From NCBI RefSeq assembly GCF_938028735.1, contig NZ_CALIMF010000031.1:1-37931 (forward strand): a stretch of DNA of 37,931 bases, written 5' to 3'. This document shows, one piece after another, positions 7,701 to 16,282 of this stretch. The stretch's first letter is position 1; each line of letters starts with the position of its first letter. This DNA comes from an uncultured Thermanaerothrix sp. GTDB lineage: Bacteria; Chloroflexota; Anaerolineae; Anaerolineales; Anaerolineaceae. A program made the translations under genes and the position numbers. The notes below the pieces were generated by a model, which did no database searches, was not told where the DNA came from, and worked only from the letters and a program-made list of their open reading frames with translations.

Positions 7701-7726
7701 CGGAATTATATAATTCCGAAACGGAA
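7701..7726. promoter_or_regulatory. Double palindromic operator of the agmatine operon
   Basis: The perfect 18-bp palindrome CGGAATTATATAATTCCG (7701-7718) overlaps a second inverted repeat, TTCCG-AAA-CGGAA (7714-7726). This gives three TTCCG/CGGAA half-sites. The TTCCGAAACGG part is repeated in the promoter of the AsnC/Lrp-type gene (5698-5708), making that protein the prime candidate binder. Confidence 0.7.
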
Positions 7727-7742
7727 CAAAAAGGAGTTGTGT

Positions 7743-8762
7743 ATGGTTTTACGACATTTTATTGACACACAAGATTTCACTAAAGAAGAACTTCTGGATT
7801 TGGTTGCTCTAACCCGGTTGATCAAAGAGGCGGACAAGCAGGGGTGCACTCCCAAATTGCTCAAGGATGCCAGCCTGGCAATGATTTTTGAGGAACCCTC
7901 AACCCGCACGCGCGTTTCATTCGAGGTCGCCATGACGGAGTTGGGGGGGCATGCCTTGTATCTCAAGCCAGGTGAAATCCATCTGGGTGTACGCGAATCC
8001 CTGGCCGACACCGCACGAGTGCTCTCGCGCATGGTGGATGTGATCATGGCACGCACGCTGAAGCACGAGACGATCCTAGGGCTAGCCCAAGCGGCGACGG
8101 TTCCCGTTATTAATGGCTTGACTGATTATAACCACCCCACCCAGGTGGTTTGTGATGTGTTGACGATGATGGAGCATATGCCGGAAGGGAAGCGCCTGGA
8201 AGATTTACGGGTCACCTTTATCGGTGATGCCACCAATGTTCTTTCGTCGCTAATGCTGATCTGCACACGCCTCGGGATGCACTTTACGCATGCGGCACCA
8301 AAGCGCTATCAGCCGCCCGAGGCATGGGTCAAAATGGCGTTGGAGAATTGTCGGTTGTCTGGAGGCACTTTGCGCATTACCGAAGATCCCGTTGAAGCGG
8401 TTAAGGATGCCGATTTTATTTATACCGACCTCTGGTGGTGGGTCGGTCAGGAGGCTGAGATCCCAGAACGGAGCAAGGCCTTCATGCCGCGTTACCAAGT
8501 CAATATGGATCTGTTCAAACACGCGCCAGCACACTGTAAGTTCATGCATTGTTTGCCGGCCTCACGCGGGGTTGAGGTCACCGATGAGGTAATGGACTCA
8601 GAACGTTCCATCATTTATGACCAGGCCGAAAATCGATTGCACACTGAGAAGGGGATTTTGGTGTGGTTAGTTTATCCTCGGTTGAAACGCCCTAGTGCTG
8701 AGTTGGAGGCCTATCACAGTGGGCGCATTCAGGCTTTTTTGACGGAGCGGATGGGTAGATAG
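7743..8762 (+). CDS. aguB: Putrescine carbamoyltransferase
   Basis: This 339-residue enzyme belongs to the aspartate/ornithine carbamoyltransferase family. It carries the carbamoyl-phosphate loop STRTR (53-57), the N-terminal-domain segment GLTDYNHPTQ and the HCLP motif (269-272). The stretch KFMHCLPASRGVEVTDEV, the DYNHPTQ context and the C-terminal AENRLHTEKG match the putrescine-specific branch better than anabolic ArgF. It converts N-carbamoylputrescine and phosphate to putrescine and carbamoyl phosphate. The ATG at 7743 has AAAAAGGAG six bases upstream. It heads a three-gene unit with a permease and agmatine deiminase. Carbamate kinase, which usually completes the pathway, is not in the window. 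Ornithine specificity cannot be fully excluded without a structural comparison. Confidence 0.88.
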   Translation: MVLRHFIDTQDFTKEELLDLVALTRLIKEADKQGCTPKLLKDASLAMIFEEPSTRTRVSFEVAMTELGGHALYLKPGEIHLGVRESLADTARVLSRMVDVIMARTLKHETILGLAQAATVPVINGLTDYNHPTQVVCDVLTMMEHMPEGKRLEDLRVTFIGDATNVLSSLMLICTRLGMHFTHAAPKRYQPPEAWVKMALENCRLSGGTLRITEDPVEAVKDADFIYTDLWWWVGQEAEIPERSKAFMPRYQVNMDLFKHAPAHCKFMHCLPASRGVEVTDEVMDSERSIIYDQAENRLHTEKGILVWLVYPRLKRPSAELEAYHSGRIQAFLTERMGR

Positions 8763-8809
8763 CCCATCCCTCCGTTGGATGGAATTTGGTGTTTTTTCGG
8801 GAGGGTGTG

Positions 8810-10231
8810 ATGATAACAGAAAATGAGATAACAAAAGGGGGTGGTTTCAAGAAAACTTTACGTCGTCTGGATATGATTTTGTTTACCGTAGCAGCCATTC
8901 TGGTTGTGGACACCTTGGCGCCCGCGGCAGCGATTGGACCTTCGGCTGTCTCATGGTGGATCATTACCCTTGTTCTTTTCTTTATTCCGTATGGATTGAT
9001 CACGGCGGAGTTGGGCTCCACCTATCCTGAGCAGGGGGGTATTTACGCGTGGGTGCGGCGCGCCTTTGGGGAAACATGGGCGGCTCGGGTGACCTGGCTC
9101 TACTGGGTCAATGTTGCCCTTTGGATGCCATCGGTGTATATCCTGTTTGCCGGTATATTCTCACAACTCTTCTTCCCTGAGCTTCCGCTGTGGGGGCAAA
9201 TCGGGATTGGTATTGTCATGACCTGGATCACCGTTTGGATCGGGATCATTGCTTTGGACGTGGGGAAGTGGGTGCCGAATGTAGGGGCGATCTTAAAAGT
9301 GGCGATCATCATGACCATTGGCGTAGGGGCGTTTTACTATGCCTTAAATCATGGTGTTGCCAACGATTTATCTTTCCGGGCTTTGCTGCCCACCTGGGAT
9401 GCAGGTCTGGCCTTCTTGCCAGTTATTGTGTTCAACTTCATGGGGTTTGAATTGATGTCCAGCGCGGGGGAGGAAATGACCGATCCACAACGGGATGTTC
9501 CCATCGCCGTTATTACGGCTGGAGTGCTGATTGCGTTCTTTTACCTGCTGGGTACAGTGGGAATGCTTATGGCATTACCGCTAGAGCAATTGGGACTGAT
9601 TTCAGGGATCATTGATACCCTGCGCATATTGTTTGGGAATAGCCCGCTGGGGCAAGGAATCGTGACGATCCTGGGGGTTGGAGCGTTATACACCTTTCTG
9701 ACCAATATGGTGGTATGGACGATGGGGGCGAATCGCAGTGCGGCTGAGGCGGCTAACGAAGGGGTGCTGCCAGAGGTCTTTGGTCGCTTGCACCCGGTTA
9801 ACCAGACGCCTCTGGGGGCCTACATCATTACAGGGATTATTTCGACTGGCGTGATCATTCTCTACGGTTTCCTTGCCGCCTCGGCGGAGGACTTGTTCTG
9901 GAGCCTCTTTGCCTTCAGTTCGATGGTCTTTCTAATGCCTTACCTGGTCATGTTCCCGGCTTTTCTAAAGTTGCGTCTAAAGGATGCTGCTCGTCCGCGT
10001 CCCTACCGGGTGCCGGGTGGTACGCCGATGGCTTGGATAATGACCATTTTATGTGAGATCTTTATTATTCAGGCTATTCTTTTCTTCGTATGGGTGCCAG
10101 GACAACCGGTAGATTGGAAATTTGCGCTACCTGTGATCGCCGGTGTAGTGGTAACTCTAATTATTGGAGAGATACTGGTATCTCGACGTCGTCGAATATT
10201 GCAATCTGAGCGCGCCAGTGAAACTGCCTAA
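8810..10231 (+). CDS. aguD: APC-family amino acid permease, probable agmatine/putrescine antiporter
   Basis: This 473-residue integral membrane protein has about 12 hydrophobic segments and typical APC features: an unwound first helix ([19 protein letters not shown]), [15 protein letters not shown] after the second helix, and a conserved [16 protein letters not shown] around 218-233. The ATG at 8810 has GGGAGGG five bases upstream. A TTG at 8786 is in frame but precedes that SD. It lies 47 bases after putrescine carbamoyltransferase and 25 bases before agmatine deiminase. This position is that of the agmatine:putrescine exchanger AguD, so agmatine uptake coupled to putrescine export is the likely role. 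Substrate specificity is inferred from context only. Confidence 0.88.
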   Translation: MITENEITKGGGFKKTLRRLDMILFTVAAILVVDTLAPAAAIGPSAVSWWIITLVLFFIPYGLITAELGSTYPEQGGIYAWVRRAFGETWAARVTWLYWVNVALWMPSVYILFAGIFSQLFFPELPLWGQIGIGIVMTWITVWIGIIALDVGKWVPNVGAILKVAIIMTIGVGAFYYALNHGVANDLSFRALLPTWDAGLAFLPVIVFNFMGFELMSSAGEEMTDPQRDVPIAVITAGVLIAFFYLLGTVGMLMALPLEQLGLISGIIDTLRILFGNSPLGQGIVTILGVGALYTFLTNMVVWTMGANRSAAEAANEGVLPEVFGRLHPVNQTPLGAYIITGIISTGVIILYGFLAASAEDLFWSLFAFSSMVFLMPYLVMFPAFLKLRLKDAARPRPYRVPGGTPMAWIMTILCEIFIIQAILFFVWVPGQPVDWKFALPVIAGVVVTLIIGEILVSRRRRILQSERASETA

Positions 10232-10256
10232 GAGGGATCTTTCAGGAGGATTAGAC

Positions 10257-11354
10257 ATGTCTCGACGATTGGACACCACACCCAAACAGGATGGCTTCCG
10301 GATGCCAGGGGAATTTGAGCCACATGCAGGTTGTTGGATGCTCTGGCCAGAAAGACCGGACAACTGGCGCTTAGGCGCTAAACCGGCCCAGCGCGCCTTT
10401 GCTGAGGTGGCCAAAGCCATTGCTCAGTTTGAGCCGGTCACGATGGGCGTTTCTGCGGCGCAATTTTTGAATGCCCGCTCTCTGCTTCCCCCCGAAGTTC
10501 GGGTGGTAGAGATGTCGTATAACGACTCGTGGATGCGCGATTGTGGTCCAACCTTTGTGACAAATGGACGTGAGATTCGCGCTGTGGATTGGGAGTTTAA
10601 CGCGTGGGGTGGGTTGAAGGGCGGCTTATATTTTCCTTGGGATCAGGACAACCTGGTGGCACGTAAGGTTGCCGAGATTGAGCGAGTGGATACCTACAAG
10701 GCGCCATTAGTGCTGGAAGGTGGGTCTATCCATGTGGATGGCGAAGGCACCTTGATCACTACTGAGGAATGTTTACTTAACCCCAATCGCAATCCCGAGT
10801 TGACGCGGGAAGAGATTGAGGGGTACTTGAGAGAATATCTTAATGTTGAAACCATTATTTGGTTGCCTCGTGGGGTCTATAATGATGAAACCAGTGGTCA
10901 TGTGGATAACCTGTGTTGTTTCATCCGACCCGGAGTAGTAGCGCTGACCTGGACAGATGACAAACAGGATCCCCAGTATGAAATTTCAGCCGAGGCATTT
11001 GAAATTTTAGCACAGGCTAAAGATGCGCGAGGGCGACGCTTACAGATCCACAAGATTCATCAACCCAATCCTGTTTACATCTCCAAGGAAGAGGCCGAAT
11101 GGGTGGATGCAATTGAAGGTACATTGCCGCGACGCGAAGGGGACCGGCTTGCGGCGTCCTATATCAATTTTTATATGGCCAATGGGGGAGCGGTGGTGCC
11201 GATGTTTAACGATCTCCACGATCAACTGGCCTTGGCTGCGCTTCAGGAATTGATGCCGGAACGGAAAGTCGTTGGGGTCTATGCGCGGGAGATTTTACTG
11301 GGTGGAGGAAATATTCACTGTATCACTCAACAGCAACCGCGTCCCCTAATTTAG
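10257..11354 (+). CDS. aguA: Agmatine deiminase
   Basis: This 365-residue member of the peptidylarginine-deiminase-like family hydrolyses agmatine to N-carbamoylputrescine and ammonia. Family motifs are in order: [19 protein letters not shown] near the N-terminus, [53 protein letters not shown] with the active-site His, and [13 protein letters not shown] at the end with the nucleophile Cys355. The ATG at 10257 follows AGGAGG. The frame reaches back to 10164 inside the permease gene, and that longer start is rejected. It is the last gene of the operon and is followed by a clear intrinsic terminator. Confidence 0.95.
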   Translation: MSRRLDTTPKQDGFRMPGEFEPHAGCWMLWPERPDNWRLGAKPAQRAFAEVAKAIAQFEPVTMGVSAAQFLNARSLLPPEVRVVEMSYNDSWMRDCGPTFVTNGREIRAVDWEFNAWGGLKGGLYFPWDQDNLVARKVAEIERVDTYKAPLVLEGGSIHVDGEGTLITTEECLLNPNRNPELTREEIEGYLREYLNVETIIWLPRGVYNDETSGHVDNLCCFIRPGVVALTWTDDKQDPQYEISAEAFEILAQAKDARGRRLQIHKIHQPNPVYISKEEAEWVDAIEGTLPRREGDRLAASYINFYMANGGAVVPMFNDLHDQLALAALQELMPERKVVGVYAREILLGGGNIHCITQQQPRPLI

Positions 11355-11371
11355 GAGTTAGGGCAAATCTT

Positions 11372-11414
11372 CCAACCCGGGCACAAGGAATTGCCCGGGT
11401 TGGCTTTGCTTTTT
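11372..11414 (+). terminator. Intrinsic terminator of the agmatine operon
   Basis: A perfect 12-bp stem CCAACCCGGGCA / TGCCCGGGTTGG with an 8-base loop is followed by CTTTGCTTTTT, 17 bases after the agmatine deiminase stop. Confidence 0.88.
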
Positions 11415-11436
11415 GGGAATAGTCTGGCCGCGCCTG

Positions 11437-11445
11437 TGTTAGAAT
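11437..11445 (+). promoter_or_regulatory. Extended -10 element before the small membrane protein
   Basis: TGTTAGAAT is a TG-n-TAGAAT extended -10 without a convincing -35, located 33 bases before the ATG at 11479. Confidence 0.4.
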
Positions 11446-11478
11446 AAACCGACTCTGACTCTACCCAAGAGGCTAATT

Positions 11479-11874
11479 ATGCAGATCGATAAATGGCGTA
11501 TCTACTTGCTCGCTTTTATTGGGGGTGTTTTGGGAGAAGTGACGTTAATGATAGCCGGGATTTTGCTCGGGGGCATGATAGGCCGTTGGCAGGGGGGAGC
11601 AGAGATGGCGGATTTGGGCTTGGCGATTTTAGGGGCTTTGGTTGGCATTGCCTTAGGGGCTGGCTTGGGGGTTTATTTGACATGGCGGCGAATGGGGCTT
11701 TCTTTCAGTCCTTGGCGCGCCTGGCTTGGGAGTATTTTGGCGGTAGGTGGGATCATGGCGCTGGCTGAACCGACGCGATTAAATCAAGCCGCTGGGCTAT
11801 TGTGGGCATTGCTGATTGGCTTGCCGCCGTTTCTGACGATGCTTTTGGCGCACCCCAGAGGGCCAAGAATCTGA
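11479..11874 (+). CDS. Small integral membrane protein, unknown function
   Basis: A 131-residue, Gly/Ala/Leu-rich protein with four or five predicted membrane helices (about 8-32, 45-66, 78-95 and 103-123). Short basic loops contain WRRMG and HPRGPR. Gly-rich helices such as LGAGLGVYLTW resemble small-residue packing motifs. No family was recognised. The ATG at 11479 has AAGAGG eight bases upstream and an extended -10 about 33 bases away. It stands alone between the agmatine operon terminator and the leader of the sugar ABC operon. It is likely a real gene given start signals and consistent hydrophobic patterning. Confidence 0.75.
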   Translation: MQIDKWRIYLLAFIGGVLGEVTLMIAGILLGGMIGRWQGGAEMADLGLAILGALVGIALGAGLGVYLTWRRMGLSFSPWRAWLGSILAVGGIMALAEPTRLNQAAGLLWALLIGLPPFLTMLLAHPRGPRI

Positions 11875-11920
11875 GGACAGTTATTGCGCTATGCCGGTTT
11901 AGGTATGAAGTTGGGGGTTC

Positions 11921-11948
11921 TTGACAAACTCAAAAGTCGTGCTATTGT
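11921..11948 (+). promoter_or_regulatory. Promoter of the sugar ABC transporter operon
   Basis: A consensus -35 TTGACA (11921-11926), 16-base spacer and -10 TATTGT (11943-11948). The predicted start near 11955 leaves a leader of about 275 bases before the binding-protein ATG. The 354-base gap 11875-12228 holds this promoter, a structured element and an anti-SD-like element, and no convincing long gene. Confidence 0.65.
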
Positions 11949-11979
11949 TATATATAGTGCATAACCATATACATTTTGC

Positions 11980-12035
11980 GGGTGACAAAACGACGGTTTT
12001 CATTATCGATCATGGTCACCCAATTGTTTTCAATT
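11980..12035 (+). ncRNA. Structured leader element (three-way junction plus hairpin) before the sugar ABC operon
   Basis: The 42 bases 11980-12021 can fold completely into a three-way junction. The closing stem is GGGTGAC (11980-11986) with GTCACCC (12015-12021). Arm 2 is AAAAC/GTTTT (11987-12000) with a 4-base loop. Arm 3 is CATTATCGATCATG (12001-12014), a near palindrome. A hairpin AATTG-TTTT-CAATT (12022-12035) follows directly. It lies just downstream of the predicted transcript start. It does not match a riboswitch I recognise. It could be a regulatory RNA, or at DNA level a complex operator. Confidence 0.4.
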
Positions 12036-12089
12036 CACAGTATAAATGCACCAGTTCGTCATGGACTGCATCGCTGACTGCTAAGGGTG

Positions 12090-12102
12090 GAAAGGAGGTG
12101 AT
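12090..12102 (+). promoter_or_regulatory. Extended anti-SD-complementary element in the leader of the second sugar-binding protein
   Basis: GAAAGGAGGTGAT is identical to the 13-base element at 469-481 on the other strand and lies 126 bases upstream of the binding-protein ATG. A TTG at 12104 sits five bases after GGAGG and opens a 12-codon frame ending at 12142 (MPTRLETTSPKI). A small hairpin GCCCT-TTAG-AGGGC follows at 12148-12161. It may be a leader peptide or a ribosome docking site. Confidence 0.5.
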
Positions 12103-12228
12103 GTTGCCAACAAGGTTAGAAACCACAAGTCCAAAGATATGAGTACCGCCCTTTAGAGGGCTGTTGTGTTTGAAATGTAATTTGTCCTCTCGTCAATTTG
12201 ACCTGTGCTCGTTCAGGAGGAGGAGAAT

Positions 12229-13620
12229 ATGAGCAAGCGATGGTTGATCGTGGTAACCGCTTTGGCGGTTTTGAGCCTGGTTTTGGCGGCATGCCAGCCC
12301 CAAGGAGTGGTCAAGACGGTGGTGGTTACTCAGGTCGTTGAGGTCAAAGGGACTCCCGAGGTCCGCGAAGTGGTTGTGACCGCCACTCCCAAGCCGGAGG
12401 AGCGCAAACTGGAGATCTTCCACTGGTGGACAGCAGGCGGTGAGCGTGAAGCCGCAGACGCTATGTTTAAGGCCTTCAAGGAAAAATACCCCGATGTGGA
12501 GATTGTTGAGAACCCGGTTGCAGGTGGTGGTGGTGTCTCCCATCGCGTGGTACTCCAGGCACGCCTCTCCGCAGGCTTACCCCCCGACACGTTCCAAACC
12601 TTGGGTGGTGCGGAATTAAAGTCGTATGTGGACGGTGGGTATCTGGTGCCCCTGGATGATCTATGGGCGGAACTAAAATATGCGGATGTAATCCCGAAGC
12701 CACTGGCGAATGCCGTGACTATTAACGGGCATCCATATACCGTGCCGCTCAATATGCACATCCAGAATATCTTGTACTATAACAAACCGCTCTTCGATGA
12801 ACTTAAACTTACTCCGCCTACGACGTTTGATGAGTTGATCAACGTGGCAAAGGCAGTCAAGGCGGCGAAGCCCAACATGGCCCCCTTGGCGTTGGGTGCA
12901 AAGGAAAAATGGGGAGCGGCATTCGTCTTCGATAGCATCTTGTTGGAGGTGGGTGGCCCTGAGTATTATGTGAAGCTTTACAAGGGCGAAATTGACGTCA
13001 AGACAGACGCCACTTTCAGAACTGCCTTGGAGAAATTCAAGGAGTTAATCCCCTTCATCAACACAACCAACCCTGGCCTGACCTGGGATGAATCCTGTGG
13101 TTTGTTGGTGTCGGGTGACTCGGCGATGGTGATCATGGGAACCTGGGCGATTGGCTATTTCAAGAGCCGGGGTTGGACGCCAGGGCAAGAGTTTGGGGCG
13201 GTGACGTTCCCGCAAAAGCCAGAGCGCATCCTGCTCTTCCATCCCGATACCTATGGCTTAACCAAGGGAGCACCGCATCCAAAAACCACCATGGACTGGC
13301 TGCGGGTAGTGGCTTCGCCTGAGTTGCAAATTCCCACTGATGTGATCCAAGGTGGTCTATTTGCGCGACTAGACATTGACCCCAAAGAGTTCCCGGATCC
13401 CATTCGCCAGGAGCTGATGACTTACGTGCGTGAGAATCCCACCAAACTGATTCTCGACCAGCACGGTAGCATTGCTCCTTTCTCCTTCACGCAGGCCTAT
13501 TGGGATGCCATTGCTGCTTTTGTCGTCGCGCCGGATGTGGATGCAACCATCAAGACGGTGAGCGACCTCTTCACCACTTATCAAGTGAAAGAAGGAGCAG
13601 CTTGGTACCAATGGCCATAA
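12229..13620 (+). CDS. Sugar ABC transporter substrate-binding lipoprotein (CUT1 type)
   Basis: This 463-residue extracellular solute-binding protein (family 1) has a signal peptide ending in the lipobox LAAC (Cys22). A 35-residue Val/Thr-rich linker (VKTVVVTQVVEVKGTPE) of the kind common in Chloroflexota binding proteins follows. The binding fold starts LEIFHWWTAGGEREAADAMFKAF, with aromatic residues suited to sugars (HWWTAGGE, GTWAIGYF) and ends KEGAAWYQWP. It resembles glucose/mannose-type receptors. The ATG at 12229 follows AGGAGGAGG. The two permease genes follow after a hairpin. No ATPase gene is present, so a shared MsiK/UgpC-like ATPase encoded elsewhere is likely. Confidence 0.93.
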   Translation: MSKRWLIVVTALAVLSLVLAACQPQGVVKTVVVTQVVEVKGTPEVREVVVTATPKPEERKLEIFHWWTAGGEREAADAMFKAFKEKYPDVEIVENPVAGGGGVSHRVVLQARLSAGLPPDTFQTLGGAELKSYVDGGYLVPLDDLWAELKYADVIPKPLANAVTINGHPYTVPLNMHIQNILYYNKPLFDELKLTPPTTFDELINVAKAVKAAKPNMAPLALGAKEKWGAAFVFDSILLEVGGPEYYVKLYKGEIDVKTDATFRTALEKFKELIPFINTTNPGLTWDESCGLLVSGDSAMVIMGTWAIGYFKSRGWTPGQEFGAVTFPQKPERILLFHPDTYGLTKGAPHPKTTMDWLRVVASPELQIPTDVIQGGLFARLDIDPKEFPDPIRQELMTYVRENPTKLILDQHGSIAPFSFTQAYWDAIAAFVVAPDVDATIKTVSDLFTTYQVKEGAAWYQWP

Positions 13621-13636
13621 GATCGGCAGCCTGAAA

Positions 13637-13674
13637 AGAGCCTTCTCCTCCCTCCACGGGGAGGGGAAGGCTCT
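13637..13674 (+). terminator. Hairpin between binding protein and permease genes
   Basis: AGAGCCTTC (13637-13645) pairs with GAAGGCTCT (13666-13674), with further CCTCCC/GGGGAGG pairing inside. Only CTTT follows. It is likely a partial terminator or 3' stabiliser that lets the binding protein be made in excess over the permeases. Confidence 0.65.
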
Positions 13675-13700
13675 CTTTACCCCTTACTGGAGAGAGCGCC

Positions 13701-14594
13701 TTGGAAAAACGAGCCGTGCGTTTTCGACTGGGAGAGACCCTAGTCTTCTTGGGACCTTTGTTAATTTTCCTGATCGTTCTCTATGGCATGCTATTATGGA
13801 CGATTTATGTTTCATTCTCGGACTGGTCAGGGACAGCTCCGAATTTTCGCTTTGCTGGGCTCAAATGGTATCAGCTAATGGTGGGGTTGGATCGTTTCTG
13901 GGTAGATGTGCGCAACAATTTACGTTGGTTGCTTTTGGGGGTTATCCCCACAGTTGTCATTGCATTGTTTATCGCCTATCTGCTGGAGATCAGCCCAATT
14001 CGGGGCATTGAAGGCTATGTGCGTACACTGATCCTGTACCCTGTGGCGATGTCGTTTATTGTTACGGGGACGATTTGGTCCTGGATGTACCAGCCAGATA
14101 AGGGAGTCCTCAACACTATCTTTAGAGCGCTTAGATTGGATTTCTTGACGTCGAATTTTGTCAATGATCCAAAAACCGCAACGCTTTGGCTAATCGTCAT
14201 TTTCATTTGGCAATATTTGGGTTTTGCGGTCATCATTCTACAGTCTTCGTTTCGCACGACCGAGTTGCAGGAGATGATTGAGGCGGCCACTGTGGATGGT
14301 GCCTCTAAATTACGCATTCTGTTTGATGTCATTGTGCCCAACATTCGTAGTGGTTTGCTGATCCTGGTGTCTTTGTTGCTAATTTCCACCCTCAAGGTGT
14401 TTGATATTGTATATATTGTGACCTTCGGTGGGCCAGGCTATTCCACCGATGTGTTGGCTTTCTTTATGTTCATCGCCACTTTTCAGCAGCACTTGGTTGC
14501 ACTTGGGGCTGGCCTGGGTGTCATTATCTTTTTGATTGCGTTCATTGTTGTAATCCCCTATACCCTCTATGCATTTCAGCGATGGTTCGAATAA
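13701..14594 (+). CDS. Sugar ABC transporter permease (MalF/UgpA-like)
   Basis: A 297-residue inner-membrane protein with six hydrophobic helices and the cytoplasmic EAA loop EAATVDGASKLRILFDVIVP, which docks on the ABC ATPase. It begins with TTG at 13701, preceded by TGGAGAG with eight-base spacing. No better start lies nearby. It overlaps the next permease gene by 13 bases, so the two are translationally coupled and form the heterodimeric channel. Confidence 0.92.
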   Translation: MEKRAVRFRLGETLVFLGPLLIFLIVLYGMLLWTIYVSFSDWSGTAPNFRFAGLKWYQLMVGLDRFWVDVRNNLRWLLLGVIPTVVIALFIAYLLEISPIRGIEGYVRTLILYPVAMSFIVTGTIWSWMYQPDKGVLNTIFRALRLDFLTSNFVNDPKTATLWLIVIFIWQYLGFAVIILQSSFRTTELQEMIEAATVDGASKLRILFDVIVPNIRSGLLILVSLLLISTLKVFDIVYIVTFGGPGYSTDVLAFFMFIATFQQHLVALGAGLGVIIFLIAFIVVIPYTLYAFQRWFE

Positions 14595-15415
14595 TTCGCC
14601 GCAATCCCACTCTTTTTATACTAACAGTTTTGGCGCTGGCCTTTCTAACGGTCAGTTACCTGCTACCCATCTATGTCATGTTTGCGACATCACTGAAGAC
14701 GCCGGTGGAAATCACTCAACGCACCTATCTGGTACTAAGCGGGAATCTGCAATGGGAGAACTATGCTACCGCATTACGGCTGATTGCGCCGGCGCTGAGA
14801 AACTCCTCGATCATTTCCTTTACGGTAACACTTCTAGCCACGTTTTTCGGAGCCCTGGGAGGTTATTACCTGGCACGCGTACGGGCAGGATGGGTACGGG
14901 TTCTGTTCATCCTGGTTGGGATCGCATTGTATTTGCCCTATCAGGTGGTTCTAATCCCGCTGGTGCAGTTAATGGCGTTGACGCGCTTAGCACTAACCCA
15001 TGCTGGTTTGATTTTGAGCTATTTGGTACTCAATGTGCCCTTGGCTTCGGTGCTGATGGGAACCTTCTTTCTCTCAGTCCCTCGGGAGTTGGAAGAGGCA
15101 GCCGAGGTGGATGGGGCGAATAAGTTGCAGATATTTTTCCGCGTGGTAACCCCGATTTCTCTTCCAGCGTATGCATCTGTGGCAATTATCATCTTCACTC
15201 AAGTGTGGAATGAGTTTCTATTAGCATTAACGCTGTCTACTCCTCTGACGACAACCATCCAGGTCAAACTGGCTGAAGTGAAGGGGAGTTTTGTGGCGTT
15301 GTACAACTTACAGATGGCGGCGGCGTTAATCGCCGTCCTAATCCCGTTGACGTTCTTTCTGCTGTTAGGACGCTACTTTATCCGTGGTATCCTGGCTGGT
15401 GCCCTTAAGGGGTGA
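14582..15415 (+). CDS. Sugar ABC transporter permease (MalG/UgpE-like)
   Basis: A 277-residue membrane protein with six helices and the EAA loop EAAEVDGANKLQIFFRVVTP. The C-terminus LGRYFIRGILAGALKG is the typical G-A-x-K-G tail of CUT1 permeases. Its ATG at 14582 lies inside the end of the preceding permease gene. The operon ends here, and the convergent YwiC-like gene stops only nine bases away, with no terminator between them. Confidence 0.93.
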   Translation: MVRIIRRNPTLFILTVLALAFLTVSYLLPIYVMFATSLKTPVEITQRTYLVLSGNLQWENYATALRLIAPALRNSSIISFTVTLLATFFGALGGYYLARVRAGWVRVLFILVGIALYLPYQVVLIPLVQLMALTRLALTHAGLILSYLVLNVPLASVLMGTFFLSVPRELEEAAEVDGANKLQIFFRVVTPISLPAYASVAIIIFTQVWNEFLLALTLSTPLTTTIQVKLAEVKGSFVALYNLQMAAALIAVLIPLTFFLLLGRYFIRGILAGALKG

Positions 15416-15424
15416 AACAATTTT

Positions 15425-16282
15425 CTAAACGTGCCATAGCCCAATGAAGAACAGGGTAAAGAGTGTGCTTAGTGCCAATTGACGCAGGCCAATTTGAGTA
15501 GGCTTTTTCCCCATGGCGGGCTTCCATGTTCCCCATAGTGACTCGAGAAGTTGTAGCGTATAGGCCAGGATTAGCCAGCGAGGTAGGGGCAAGAAATCGG
15601 GGAGAAAGTAGGTGGTACCTACAGCAAGGAAATTGACACTGAGAGCGGGAAGAGCAGTTCGTATCTGTGCTGGGAGAGGAGGGAGAGCTTGCCATCGTCG
15701 CTGTTCCAGGCGCATAAAGGTATGGGCAATTGAGGCTATAGCATGGAGGCTACATAATCCCCATAGAACCCAACCGGTGGCGGAGTAAGCGCCTTCAGTG
15801 ACCCAGTAAGCTGCTGGTGCGCCCAATCCAAGGGTGATAGCAACAGCCATATCCAGAATGGGGCGATGACGCTCAGCGCGCCGGAAAACAAGGTAAAGGT
15901 AAACCACCAGTATAGGAAGCGCGGGAAGGGCCAGCCAGATCACTTCCTCAAAACCCTGGCTGACTAAGATCCCCAAGCCTACTAAGCCCAGCATCCCATA
16001 GCAGATGACCCAAAAGGTTGCAGCGGGCAGATCTGTGCGTGGACGGCGCCCGCTGAGGGTTTTGATGATCAGGGTAAGGGGATGACGAAGCAAGAAGGCG
16101 GCTAAAGCAGTGATCAGAAGGACAAGCGAGGCGGCTGATGGGGGGCGACTGGGCGTGATTAGACCAATGATAAGAGGACTGAGCAGAAAAACCCACGCGC
16201 CGTGCTCTTGAGGTAAGGCAAGGTCGCGGCGTAACCATATTGAAAAGCCTCGAGGCTTTGACGTCATTGTTTGCGAATCCAT
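15425..16282 (-). CDS. YwiC-like membrane protein
   Basis: A 285-residue polytopic protein with about eight hydrophobic segments. The N-terminal PQEHGAWVFLLSPLIIGL is the hallmark of the YwiC-like family, whose function is not established. Basic loops (RRAERHRP, SGRRPRTD) alternate with helices, and a middle PILDMAVAITLGLGAPAAYW segment recalls prenyltransferase-like membrane folds, though only loosely. The ATG at 16282 follows GGAGAAG. It converges with the sugar permease operon and is divergent from ptsH. The roughly 240 bases before ptsH show AT-rich patches but no clear promoter I can defend. Confidence 0.85.
   Translation of the reverse strand: MDSQTMTSKPRGFSIWLRRDLALPQEHGAWVFLLSPLIIGLITPSRPPSAASLVLLITALAAFLLRHPLTLIIKTLSGRRPRTDLPAATFWVICYGMLGLVGLGILVSQGFEEVIWLALPALPILVVYLYLVFRRAERHRPILDMAVAITLGLGAPAAYWVTEGAYSATGWVLWGLCSLHAIASIAHTFMRLEQRRWQALPPLPAQIRTALPALSVNFLAVGTTYFLPDFLPLPRWLILAYTLQLLESLWGTWKPAMGKKPTQIGLRQLALSTLFTLFFIGLWHV

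Noticed and set aside
7743..8762. Anabolic ornithine carbamoyltransferase (argF)
   Set aside because: Motifs around HCLPASRG and the operon with agmatine deiminase and an APC antiporter fit putrescine carbamoyltransferase better. No arginine biosynthesis genes are adjacent.
11921..12142. 73-residue coding frame in the sugar ABC leader
   Set aside because: It begins on the -35 box itself, has no SD, and its composition resembles leader DNA. Only the short 3' end after the anti-SD-like element deserves attention.
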